Source: Chloroflexia bacterium SDU3-3 (GTDB lineage: Bacteria; Chloroflexota; Chloroflexia; Chloroflexales; Roseiflexaceae). From it: a stretch of DNA of 64,000 nucleotides. The DNA lies in contig WBOU01000013.1 of assembly GCA_009268125.1 (NCBI GenBank), positions 122,361 to 186,360 of the forward strand, read 5' to 3'. The notes beneath the pieces were generated by a model. It saw nothing but the letters and a program-made list of their open reading frames with translations. It ran no database searches and was not told the origin of the DNA. Position numbers and translations under genes: made by a program. Shown piece after piece: positions 35,287 to 43,479 of this stretch; the first letter of the stretch is position 1, and every line of letters begins with the position of its first letter.

Positions 35287-35422
35287 CGAATCAAATAGCT
35301 AATTAGAAAGCCTTGCACCAATATCTGAGCTTTGTGTATTCCCATGTTTACACAAAATGATGGTGTAAGGCTCTATAATGCGATAAAGGGACCACCCATA
35401 AAACAACATGTCATGCAGTAAG
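35258..35422. repeat. Nested inverted-repeat element inside the transposase end
   Basis: Outer 16-bp perfect inverted repeats CTTACTGCATGACATG (35258-35273 and 35407-35422). Inside are AGCCTTGCACCA/TGGTGTAAGGCT (35309-35320, 35361-35372; one mismatch) and TTTGTGTA/TACACAAA (35331-35338, 35349-35356). The whole can fold into one long hairpin. It looks like a MITE or structured non-coding unit and disrupts the 3' part of the transposase gene. Confidence 0.65.
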
Positions 35423-35501
35423 CCGGAACCCCTCTTACCAGATTTGATACATACCTTTTTTAGCCCCCAATTCCGCACATACTTTCTGTACGGTAGTCAA
35501 A

Positions 35502-35930
35502 TTACTCATTCCAAAATGACCACATAGAGACTTTTATTAAACCTATATTTTCATCTTTAAATCCTATATATCGTGATTCATCCGATCCTATATTTAAAAC
35601 ACATTGCGTATAAGGCGGGTCTATAAAACGAAATAATGCACCCCCAGATGAAATATCTACCTCTACACACGCGTAACCCTTGCTATTATAGAAATGAATA
35701 ATTTCATCAGAACTGCCATATAAATCATAATTATTATATCTATTACAACCACCAGAACCACAAGCTTTTCCACCAACCTTGAGGTTTGAGTAATTTGAAG
35801 GATAATCAAAATGATCAGACCCTTTAATAAATATATACAAAAAAAGCGATATAAGAGCTATGATTACAACTAACAATGTGTATCTTACATATATATTTTT
35901 ATTAACCTGGAAAAACAATCTGTTCATCAT
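35502..35930 (-). CDS. Membrane-anchored small protein, candidate immunity protein
   Basis: 142 residues from the ATG at 35928-35930, where AAGGA lies five bases upstream (a second ATG follows at once). One membrane segment near the N-terminus (YTLLVVIIALISLFLYIFI, about 15-35). The outside domain is beta-rich with four cysteines (KACGSGGCNRYNN, YACVEVD, TQCVLNIG). I do not know the family. It lies about 190 bases downstream of the second Rhs tip, on the same strand. A membrane-bound outward-facing partner fits an immunity protein against a cell-wall-active toxin, but this is inference from position and topology. Confidence 0.6.
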   Translation of the reverse strand: MMNRLFFQVNKNIYVRYTLLVVIIALISLFLYIFIKGSDHFDYPSNYSNLKVGGKACGSGGCNRYNNYDLYGSSDEIIHFYNSKGYACVEVDISSGGALFRFIDPPYTQCVLNIGSDESRYIGFKDENIGLIKVSMWSFWNE

Positions 35931-36124
35931 AAACTTCCTTGTAATAGACATCGCACAGCAGTGATACAACAATATAGCCGCTTACGACGATCGAATCTTA
36001 AATAATGAAGATAAGCCACTGGGTAAATAGCTGCTGGAGCAAGGGATAGACAATCAGCAACTTCCCTTGCTGACGTCTAGTGCACGCATATGACAGTTTC
36101 AGGTAGAGCCGCACCACTAGGGTT

Positions 36125-37100
36125 CTATAAATCACTTTGAAATAGTTGGGAAAACAGCCTATTATAAAACTTATCAACCAGTACCTTCTCATCAGCATTA
36201 TAATAGTTTACATTTACCGGCAACGACACTCCTATATTTTTCGCAGCGCGTGGTAAGAATTCAACAGCAACCCTCACACCATAAGGATAATAACCTGTTT
36301 CTAGGAGTGCTTTAGGATCCTGTACGCCTTTATTACGCCATGTAGCAACATTAAGTACAGATGGTTTTATACCCTCTGCTTTTGCTCTTAATATTCCAGC
36401 CTTAAGATTTATAGCTAACATCTCTATTGAAAACTCAGTAGAAAACGTCAATAAAAGAGAGAAAGTGGCATAATCAGATTTATCGAATTTACCATCCCTA
36501 TCACCTGTTATAATATTCATGTTGTTTTTCGGAATATAAGTTGGAGAAAAATCAACAGATATATGTTTATCGTTCGTCATTAGAATATCACAATTGTACA
36601 CCTGCTCAGCATTTTCAGGACGAAGTTTGGCAACACCAACGCTTGAGTTACCATTTAATATATGATTATAAATAGGACTCGCAAGCCTATTTGCGAAATC
36701 CTCAAATGACGAGTCACCGTTTTCCATCTGGATAATAGCTGCCATCAAGGCTGCAAACGTATTTTTATCAAAACCATCACCAGGCATGGCATGAATTCTT
36801 GCGTATTTTAAGATTATTGGTGATAAGCACTGAGATAGGAGTATTTCATCTGAATTATAGCGCGTTTTCTCATCTGGCATGCTAATGCTGAAGCTAGGTT
36901 GAACAGGCGGGTTACAAGTATATGCTTGCATCGTATTCTCATCCACAACATATCGACCGCTCGGATCAAGCAATAATGTCGGCTGGTTATACGCGTACAT
37001 GTACGGCGCGAGGCTGGCGGGGCTGGCCGGGTCGCCCGCGTAGGGGTCGACGCTGGCGAAGCTGCCGCTGGAGGCATTGTACCACCGCGCGCGCAGGTGC
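36125..37100 (-). CDS. 5'-truncated Rhs tip with possible lysozyme-like toxin domain
   Basis: The Rhs core part (ending YNQPTLLLDPSGR) is preserved only back to 37100, where it is joined to a transposase fragment. The first Met in frame is at 37000. The roughly 275-residue AT-rich tip contains FAALMAAIIQMENGDSSFED, followed by SVGVAKLRPENA and later VLNVATWRNKGV and TGYYPYGVRV. A helix ending in Glu followed by Ser-x-Gly-x-x-x-x-Arg is reminiscent of transglycosylase/goose-lysozyme folds, so a muramidase toxin is possible. The match is by eye and weak. A membrane-anchored gene in immunity position follows. Without the YD shell it is an orphan tip that may serve as a recombination donor. Confidence 0.6.
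36978..37100 (-). repeat. Rhs core duplication, copy 2
   Basis: 123 bp nearly identical to 32764-32886. Homology ends exactly at 37100, where transposase sequence starts. Confidence 0.9.
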
Positions 37101-37246
37101 TACGATTGCTGCTCGATAATCCCCGCCACCAGATGCGTACAATGGCGGCGTGCGACCACATCCAGATCGGGCAACTGCTACGCAAGCCACGGTTCGAGGC
37201 GTTCCAAGACGGACGACAGGGCATATACTAGGGCGGGCTGAGGCAT
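37101..37246 (-). pseudogene. 5' fragment of the IS4-like transposase with an in-frame amber codon
   Basis: From the ATG at 37244-37246 (GGAGGAAGGCG upstream) the frame reads [20 protein letters not shown], then TAG at 37178-37180, where the longer copy has Gln, then [20 protein letters not shown]. This is about 50 codons matching the start of the transposase at 34423. It is fused directly to the Rhs fragment at 37100/37101. Confidence 0.75.
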
Positions 37247-37353
37247 CGCCTTCCTCCGATCGTATGGGTGTGTGGTACCCTCATCCTAGATGCGAACAAC
37301 CGCGCCAAGCCCGCCAGCCAGCCCTGCCGCATTTCTCTGCTACAATCCACCCC

Positions 37354-37752
37354 ATGAACCAACAACCTCTACTCCAGCGCCTAAGGCAGTGGGCGCGCGC
37401 CCTAAAGCGCGATGTGGTCGCGCTCTACCTTGCCGCCCAAGACCCGCGCGTCCCGTGGTATGCCAAGGCCGTGGCCGCCTGCGTCGCGGCCTACGCGCTC
37501 AGCCCGATCGACCTGATACCCGACGTGGTGCCTATTCTCGGCTATCTCGATGACCTCATCCTGGTGCCGCTGGGCATCGCCCTGGCTGTGCGGCTCATCC
37601 CCGCCGCGCTGCTGGCCGAGCACCGCCGCGCCGCCGAAGAGCGCGCCGCCGCGCGGCCCACCAGCCGCGCAGCTGCCGCCGTGATCATCCTCATATGGGT
37701 GGGCTGCGCCGCCATCCTGCTCTGGTGGCTGGCGCGGCAGCTCGGCGGCTAG
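37354..37752 (+). CDS. YkvA-family (DUF1232) membrane protein
   Basis: 132 residues. The DUF1232 core is clear: [20 protein letters not shown] then [18 protein letters not shown] (about 30-70). A C-terminal hydrophobic helix ([20 protein letters not shown]) anchors it in the membrane. YkvA proteins are widespread and of unknown function. This is the first normal GC-rich gene after the AT-rich island, so the island's right boundary lies between 37247 and 37353. No strong ribosome site. A cluster of hairpins follows the stop. Confidence 0.85.
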   Translation: MNQQPLLQRLRQWARALKRDVVALYLAAQDPRVPWYAKAVAACVAAYALSPIDLIPDVVPILGYLDDLILVPLGIALAVRLIPAALLAEHRRAAEERAAARPTSRAAAAVIILIWVGCAAILLWWLARQLGG

Positions 37753-37773
37753 CCTCGCGTAGGCCACATGCAC

Positions 37774-37858
37774 GCGGCCTAGGCAGGGCTGCCTAGGCCG
37801 CGCGCCGAGCGATGTCGACGTATCGCTCGGCGCACAGCCCGCGCCCTGCCTAGGCCGC
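37774..37858. repeat. Cluster of three competing hairpin arms
   Basis: GCGGCCTAGGCA (37774-37785) pairs perfectly with TGCCTAGGCCGC at 37790-37801, and also, over 15 bases, with CCCTGCCTAGGCCGC at 37844-37858. Between them is a separate 12-bp perfect hairpin, GCGCCGAGCGAT/ATCGCTCGGCGC (37802-37813, 37822-37833). The alternatives are mutually exclusive. It may be the terminator of the YkvA gene or a structured repeat; there is no T-run. Confidence 0.6.
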
Positions 37859-38727
37859 ATATATAGTTAGGACATTTTCGCAGCATGTATACATTCTAAT
37901 GACCACAAAATATAGATTATGTGGCAATACATTTAAGTATAGCAACAAAACTCATCCCATACACCCGATCACTTAATATTTGATCATATCCACTTTTATA
38001 CTACGCATTAGAAACTACTAGGCATCTATCGTTGATATTCTACCACCAAGAACATGATTTGCTTACCTGAAATCTTTGAATAACCGCATATGATCTACAT
38101 GTAGTCCGAGCGCAACCTGAGCAAGCATATGCAATGAAGCATCCACGCTCGAAATTCAATCCAGCTACTCTTTCAAAATAAATAGTGCTCTAGCACAGAG
38201 CCAAGCTATCTGATCAATATAGGCAGGAGATCGTATTTCTTGGGGTAGACGCCCTCAAACCTCCTGCTATGCGCCGAGCGCATGTATTCATCAGGTCGCA
38301 ATACGCTATCGATGATTAACATAGTATGCTGCATACTATCGCGAGTGCATCACCTAGCCACACCTTTGAATATGGAGGAGGTGATAGAGCAGCTGCGTAT
38401 CCCCACACCTGTCGCTGCTGCATGTATTGTCTGATTAAAGCAGATACGCTTATCTAGCCTACCATAACGATCTGACACCGAGATCACACTACTCGATCTG
38501 TAGTGCTAGCCCCCCCTCAGAGAGTACAGCGGCGTGGGGACGTATCAACAGGTTCATAGAGAGCCATATTCGTGAAAACCTTGTGTGGCTAGACCGTCGC
38601 TCGACCATATTGCCCGCATCGTGCGGAAACGGCGTGTATCTCGGCGCTGCATCCTGGCCCATACGCCGACGCCTCCTCATTTACTGTTCGCTGTAGCCGG
38701 TTTTTATCGTCATGAAAGGGAATGAAC
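37859..38727. other. AT-rich gene-free region upstream of the RiPP locus
   Basis: Nearly 870 bases with no supported coding sequence on either strand and many stops. Base composition is much lower in GC than the flanking genes. No RNA gene or repeat is recognised. The last 60 bases should contain the promoter and leader of the precursor gene (38728). Confidence 0.5.
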
Positions 38728-38928
38728 ATGCCAAACCCACTCGGAACCGAAGGCAAAGCCACCTCCCTGGAGTCGCAGAAACTGGTCGAGGAGATCAAGA
38801 CCCTGATCGAGAAGAAGGGCCTGAACATCAAGCTGGCCGAGGCCCCGAGCGAGCGCGCCGAGACTGATCTCAAGGCGGCAAGCGGCTGCACCGGCTGCAC
38901 GCTCTGCCCCTGCATGATCTGTTGGTAG
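38728..38928 (+). CDS. RiPP precursor peptide with five-cysteine C-terminal core
   Basis: 66 residues. The start at 38728 is chosen because AAAGGG lies seven bases upstream; an ATG six bases earlier overlaps that site. The leader (about 1-50) is helical and charged (ESQKLVEEIKTLIEKKG, APSERAETDLKA). The C-terminal core reads SGCTGCTLCPCMICW with Cys at 54, 57, 60, 62 and 65, giving the pattern CxxCxxCxCxxCW. Two radical SAM/SPASM maturases follow directly. Small size, leader/core layout and neighbours support a ribosomally made, radically modified peptide, most likely with thioether (sactipeptide or ranthipeptide) links. I do not recognise this core in a named class. A known Cys-rich family cannot be excluded without searching. 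Confidence 0.8.
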   Translation: MPNPLGTEGKATSLESQKLVEEIKTLIEKKGLNIKLAEAPSERAETDLKAASGCTGCTLCPCMICW

Positions 38929-38942
38929 TGGTAGATCGCTAG

Positions 38943-38990
38943 CCCCGCGCCGCCGCCGCCGCTGCTAGGCCAGCGGCGACGGCGCGCGGC
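38943..38990 (+). terminator. GC-rich hairpin between precursor and maturase genes
   Basis: GCGCCG...CCGCTG (38947-38964) pairs with CAGCGGCG...GGCGC (38971-38987) around a CTAGGC loop. No T-run follows. Such partial terminators often keep precursor transcripts in excess over the enzyme genes, or stabilise the precursor mRNA end. Confidence 0.55.
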
Positions 38991-39010
38991 CCACCAGAGA
39001 GAGGCATCCC

Positions 39011-40519
39011 GTGGTACAGCAGCAACGCATCATCGAGGATCACCAGTATGTCGCCATCAACCCCGAGTATGTGCTGAAGATCGATGGCGATCGCCCCATC
39101 CTCTACCCGCTCGACTATGTCAACACCCAGTTCTACTTCCTAGAGCCGGAGCAGGGCTTCGCGCTCTCGCTGCTCAACGGCAGCATGCCCTTCGCCCAGA
39201 TCCGCCAGCTGTTTAGCCACTTCTTCCCCGGCGCTCCCGACGATGCCCTTGCCTACCTGATCGAGCAGGTCGATCTGCTGGTGCGCAGGCAGCCCACCGC
39301 CACCGGCATCGGGCTGCGCGGCGTGCTGCAGATCGCCGACACCCCGATCGCCCACGCGATCACCCACGACCCGCGCGAATTCGTCGTCGCGCCCTCGGCC
39401 TACGCCGCCAGGATGCGCGACACCAAAAATAAATATCGGCTCGACACGCCGATCAACATCTACACCGTCTTCACCCACCGCTGCCAGACCAACTGCGTCT
39501 ACTGCTACGCCGAGCGCAAGAAGGTGCCCGAGCTGCCGCTGGCGCGCTGGCGCGAGCTGATCGGCGAGATGGCCCAGCTGGGCATCAAGATGTGCTCGCC
39601 CGACAATGGCGACACGCTGGCCCGCGCCGACGGCGTCGACCTGCTAGAGTGCCTGATCGAGCACGATATGCTCTTCCTGCTCTCCACCAAAGCCCACATG
39701 GGCCAGGATGCCATCCGGCGGCTGGTAGATGCGGGCTTCACGCGGCCCATCCAGGGTGCCATCCAGCGCCCCGTGCAGCTGAGCATCGACGCCGGAGAAG
39801 ATGAGCTGTGTATGCGCATGCTCGGCATCACCAAGCCGCGCCTGGCCAAGATGACCGAGACCTTCGAGAACTTCCTCTCCTTTGGGATCATGCCCAAGGT
39901 GAAGGCGGTGATCACCGGCCTGAACTACGACCAGCCCAAGCGGATCGTCGACCACTTCTACCCACATGGGGCCAGGGTCTTCACCTTCGTGCGCTACCAC
40001 CGCACCTTCCACCGCCACACCGACAGCCTGTTCGTGCAGCCCGAGCACATCCCCGTGCTCAAGGCCCAGTTCGACGCCATCCGCGCGCAGTACCCCGATG
40101 TGGAGCTGCACGAGGATCTGACCGCAGGCAGCAACGACATCACCTTCCTGGCCCCCGAGCTGCGCCAGCAGGTGTGGGAGAACCGGCTCGGCTGCGGCGG
40201 CGGCTGGTTTGCGCTGGGCATCGCGCCCGACGGCAGCGCCTTCCTCTGCGAGCAGATGAAGCTCGACACGCCGTATATCGTGGGCAACGCCGCCGCCCAG
40301 TCCATCCGCCAGATCTGGCAGGGTGCCCAGCTAGAGACCTTCATCCACCCCTCGCGCGAGCGCTTCAAGGGCACGCTCTGCTACGAGTGCGAGCAGTTCG
40401 AGCCGTGCATCTGGGAGAAGGGGCGCTGCTACCGCGACGCGTTCTTCGCCTATGGGTCGATCTACGACACGCCGCCGCTGTGCCCCTACAACCAGCGACC
40501 CGGCCTGCGGCTAAGCTAG
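39011..40519 (+). CDS. Radical SAM/SPASM peptide maturase 1
   Basis: 502 residues, GTG start with AGAGAGAGG upstream. Residues 1-95 resemble a PqqD-like RiPP recognition element (ALSLLNGSMPFAQIRQLFSH, then AYLIEQVDLLV), which would bind the precursor leader. The radical SAM core starts near 155, with the [4Fe-4S] motif HRCQTNCVYCYAE (CxxxCxxC). The C-terminal SPASM-type region carries further cysteines (LGCGGGWFALGIAPDG, FLCEQM, CYECEQFEPC, GRCYRDAF) for auxiliary iron-sulfur clusters. It should generate a 5'-deoxyadenosyl radical and install carbon-sulfur or carbon-carbon links in the precursor core. It starts 82 bases after the precursor gene. Confidence 0.85.
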   Translation: MVQQQRIIEDHQYVAINPEYVLKIDGDRPILYPLDYVNTQFYFLEPEQGFALSLLNGSMPFAQIRQLFSHFFPGAPDDALAYLIEQVDLLVRRQPTATGIGLRGVLQIADTPIAHAITHDPREFVVAPSAYAARMRDTKNKYRLDTPINIYTVFTHRCQTNCVYCYAERKKVPELPLARWRELIGEMAQLGIKMCSPDNGDTLARADGVDLLECLIEHDMLFLLSTKAHMGQDAIRRLVDAGFTRPIQGAIQRPVQLSIDAGEDELCMRMLGITKPRLAKMTETFENFLSFGIMPKVKAVITGLNYDQPKRIVDHFYPHGARVFTFVRYHRTFHRHTDSLFVQPEHIPVLKAQFDAIRAQYPDVELHEDLTAGSNDITFLAPELRQQVWENRLGCGGGWFALGIAPDGSAFLCEQMKLDTPYIVGNAAAQSIRQIWQGAQLETFIHPSRERFKGTLCYECEQFEPCIWEKGRCYRDAFFAYGSIYDTPPLCPYNQRPGLRLS

Positions 40520-40533
40520 AGAGGAGGCGGGCC

Positions 40534-41895
40534 GTGACAGCAACGCAAAAATGGAAGCCCTCGTGCTTTAACGTCGTCGTCCCCGCGCAGGATGGCTACA
40601 TGCTCTTCAACAGCGTCTCGTCGGAGACGCTGGCGCTCAGCGATGGCCAGCTGCCCGTGCTCGAAGATGCCCTGCGCGAGATCGCGGCGACGGGGCGCAG
40701 CCACGACGAGGATCTCTGCCTGGGGCTGCGTGCGCTCGGCTTTATCGTGCCCATCGGCGACGACGAGTACCAGCGCGAGCACCGCAAGTTCCTCGACGCG
40801 CAGGCCGAGCAGGATGCGCTCTACCTTACCATCGTGCCATCCATGGCCTGCAACCTGCGCTGCACCTACTGCTTCCAGCAGAACATCGAGCACACCAAGG
40901 CCGACAAGGCCAACTTCGCGCAGGGCGTGCTGGCGTTCGTGCAGCAGAAGATGGTGGGCTGCAAGCGCCTGGTGGTGCAGTGGTTCGGCGGCGAGCCGCT
41001 GATCAACTACGCCATGATCCGCTCGCTCAGCGCCTCCTTCCTGGCGCTCTGCGAGGAGCGCGGGGCCAGCTACCACGCCGAGATGCTGACCAACGGCACC
41101 CTGATCAAGCCGCAGATGATCGCGCAGCTGGGCGACATGGCCATCCGCGCCATCCAGATCCCGCTCGACGGCGTGCCCAGCACCTACGCCCACCGCAAGC
41201 AGGTGTCGCTGGCCAAGGCCCAGGCCTACTACAGCTTCCTGGCCCAGCACCTCGATGCGATCGCCGAGGCCACCGGCAGCGTCACCATCCGCATTAACGT
41301 CGACCGTGAGAACGCCGAGGAGGCCAAGCAGGTGGTGGCCTTCTTCCGCCAGCAGGGCGTGTCCGACTCGCGCATCGACTTCCGGCTCGGCTTCCTGAAC
41401 ACCAGCCGGGGCATTATCGAGTGCATCCCGCACGACTGCCTCTCGTACACCGAGTTCGCCGACCTCGAGCTGGACTTCCGCCAGTTCCTCGCCGACCAGG
41501 GCTACCGCGTCTACGGCAAGCCCGGCGCGCGCCACCACCCCTGCGCGGCGGCGCTGTGGAACTCGTACACTATCAGCCCCGATGGCCGGATCGGCAAGTG
41601 CGTGCCCGCCGTCGGCACCACCGAGACAGCCTTCGCCCAGATCAACACGGGCGATATCGCGCAGACCATGCGGCAGCTCGCAGGCGACGCGCCCTTCCAC
41701 GGCTTTGACCCGTTCGAGAGCGCCAGCTGCAAGGGCTGCGCGCTGCTCCCGGCCTGCCTCGGCTCGTGCCCCAAGATGCACCTGCCCGACCACACGCTGG
41801 TGTGCAGCATGAAGGAGGGGCTGGGCGACACCCTGGCGTTCTACCACAGCTACTACCACGCCACCGCCGCCCAGCGCGAGCAGGCCTGCGGCTAA
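40534..41895 (+). CDS. Radical SAM/SPASM peptide maturase 2
   Basis: 453 residues, GTG start at 40534 with GAGGAGG seven bases upstream, 14 bases after maturase 1. The N-terminal 95 residues (YMLFNSVSSETLALSDGQ, LGLRALGFIVP) are the usual leader-contacting region of SPASM maturases. The core has SMACNLRCTYCFQQ (CxxxCxxC), WFGGEPLIN, and a typical SPASM tail (HHPCAAALWNSYTISPDGRI, ASCKGCALLPACLGSCP, LVCSM). The two maturases differ strongly in sequence, so each probably performs a different step. No protease or exporter gene is adjacent. Confidence 0.88.
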   Translation: MTATQKWKPSCFNVVVPAQDGYMLFNSVSSETLALSDGQLPVLEDALREIAATGRSHDEDLCLGLRALGFIVPIGDDEYQREHRKFLDAQAEQDALYLTIVPSMACNLRCTYCFQQNIEHTKADKANFAQGVLAFVQQKMVGCKRLVVQWFGGEPLINYAMIRSLSASFLALCEERGASYHAEMLTNGTLIKPQMIAQLGDMAIRAIQIPLDGVPSTYAHRKQVSLAKAQAYYSFLAQHLDAIAEATGSVTIRINVDRENAEEAKQVVAFFRQQGVSDSRIDFRLGFLNTSRGIIECIPHDCLSYTEFADLELDFRQFLADQGYRVYGKPGARHHPCAAALWNSYTISPDGRIGKCVPAVGTTETAFAQINTGDIAQTMRQLAGDAPFHGFDPFESASCKGCALLPACLGSCPKMHLPDHTLVCSMKEGLGDTLAFYHSYYHATAAQREQACG

Positions 41896-41939
41896 AACAT
41901 CGCGCGCCCGGCAACAAGCCAGCAAGAAAGGATTGGGGC

Positions 41940-43454
41940 ATGCGAACCGTGATCATGAGCGACATCCACATTGGCGACAACTATCGGACATGCTGGTACC
42001 AGGCTACGGTGCACGAACCGTATCTGCTAGCCTTGCTCGACTATATCATCCAGAACGCCAGCGGCGGCCCCGAGCCGATCGGGCGACTGGTCATTCTGGG
42101 CGACTTCTTCGACTTCTGGACCTACCCGCCTGCGGTGGTGCCGCCAAGCATCGATCAGATCATCCAGGCCAACCCCAACGTGCTCGGGCCAGAGGGCAAG
42201 CTGCGCCAGGTGCTCGACGCGCTGGCTGGCAATGTGCAGTACATCCACGGCAACCACGACATCACACTCACCCAGGCCGACCTCGACCGCATCCCCACCG
42301 GCCAGCACAAGATCGCCATGCTGCCCGACATCACCCCCGACCCCAGCGGGCTGCTGCTGACCCACGGCCACCTCGCCACCATGTTCAACGCGCCCGACCC
42401 CCGCGCGCCTGTGCCGGTCGGCTACTATGTCACGCGGGTGATCGCGCACCTTGTCGAGCAGGAGCTTGCGCCCAACCAGACCGCCGCCGACCTGCACAAC
42501 CAAGGCTCGCCCTACGGCTTCAGCCTAGCCAGCCTGATCCCGTCGCTATCTGGCCAGTTCAGCAACCCCTCGATCACCAATCTGCTGATCGACTACATCT
42601 GCGAGCGCTGCGGGTGGGATGAGAGCGGCCAGATCAAGCTGGAGGGCGGCGCATCCACCACCATCGCCGCGATCAAGCCGCTCTACGATGGGCTGTGGAC
42701 CAACTGGGCGCGCGACAATGGCGGCGGCGAGGTCGGTGCGCTGATCGCCGCCAAGGCCGCGCAGGCCGACTACGAGGGCAGCTACATCTGCTGGTTCGCC
42801 CAGAAGTTCGCCTTCGAGCGCAACCAGGCCCGCGCGATCATGGGCCACACCCACGTGCCCAAGGTGGGCATCCAGCACTCGGCCTGCGACTATGTCAACA
42901 ATGGCTTCGAGTGCCCATCCACCCCCGACATCAGCGCGGGCCAGACGCACTGGAACTTCACCGAGGTCGCAGGCGATGGCACCATGTCGCTCCGCCAGGT
43001 GGCCCACAGAAACGGCAGCTACCTGATCGAGCCGGCCAGCGCCCCGCCCGACACGATCGTCTACTCACCGTTCATGGATTTCTCGTGCTACATCAGCATC
43101 GTCAACAATAGCGGCGGCGATCTCACCTACCAGACCCAGAGCGCATCGCGGGGCTACTTCGTCTTCCCGCCGCCCAAAACCATCCGCGCGGGCACCACCG
43201 CGCGGCTCTGGATCCAAGATCTGCCAGGCGCATACGGGGCCGAGGGCGCGGTCACCTACACCGACAGCCAGGGCAAGCGCTGGGCCTTCAGCTTCGGGTG
43301 CCCGACCGGGTTCTCGCCCAACTACGCCTCAGGCGGCGCGTGCTTTGTCGCCACCTCCGAGAACCCGCCCATGCCAGGCCAGAAGCCCTCGCCCAGCGTG
43401 CCGCGCACCGGCCACCCGCTGTTTGTCACCTTCTACCTCGTCTACCCTTCCTAG
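41940..43454 (+). CDS. Calcineurin-like metallophosphoesterase fused to an aegerolysin-like beta-sandwich
   Basis: 504 residues. Residues 1-360 form a metallophosphoesterase with every metal-binding block: MSDIHIGDN, LGDFFDFW, HGNHDITL, LLTHGHLA, MGHTHVPK. The last 135 residues (MDFSCYISIVNNSGGDLTYQ, TIRAGTTARLWIQDL, YGAEGAVTYTDSQG) resemble aegerolysin or actinoporin-like membrane-binding beta-sandwiches. That match is by eye. No signal peptide. AAAGGA precedes the ATG at 41940. It lies 44 bases after maturase 2 and ends at a strong palindrome, so it is probably the last gene of the RiPP operon. Its role there is unclear; it could act on a lipid or nucleotide target. Confidence 0.75.
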   Translation: MRTVIMSDIHIGDNYRTCWYQATVHEPYLLALLDYIIQNASGGPEPIGRLVILGDFFDFWTYPPAVVPPSIDQIIQANPNVLGPEGKLRQVLDALAGNVQYIHGNHDITLTQADLDRIPTGQHKIAMLPDITPDPSGLLLTHGHLATMFNAPDPRAPVPVGYYVTRVIAHLVEQELAPNQTAADLHNQGSPYGFSLASLIPSLSGQFSNPSITNLLIDYICERCGWDESGQIKLEGGASTTIAAIKPLYDGLWTNWARDNGGGEVGALIAAKAAQADYEGSYICWFAQKFAFERNQARAIMGHTHVPKVGIQHSACDYVNNGFECPSTPDISAGQTHWNFTEVAGDGTMSLRQVAHRNGSYLIEPASAPPDTIVYSPFMDFSCYISIVNNSGGDLTYQTQSASRGYFVFPPPKTIRAGTTARLWIQDLPGAYGAEGAVTYTDSQGKRWAFSFGCPTGFSPNYASGGACFVATSENPPMPGQKPSPSVPRTGHPLFVTFYLVYPS

Positions 43455-43479
43455 GCAGCACCCGTAGCTTACAAACAAC

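Noticed and set aside
35998..36198. 66-codon leftward frame overlapping the end of the second Rhs tip
   Set aside because: No ribosome site and overlaps the better supported tip. It might be a remnant of a transposase C-terminus, but I cannot support that.
38489..38680. Small leftward frame in the AT-rich desert
   Set aside because: No ribosome site, composition not gene-like, and it lies where the precursor promoter should be.
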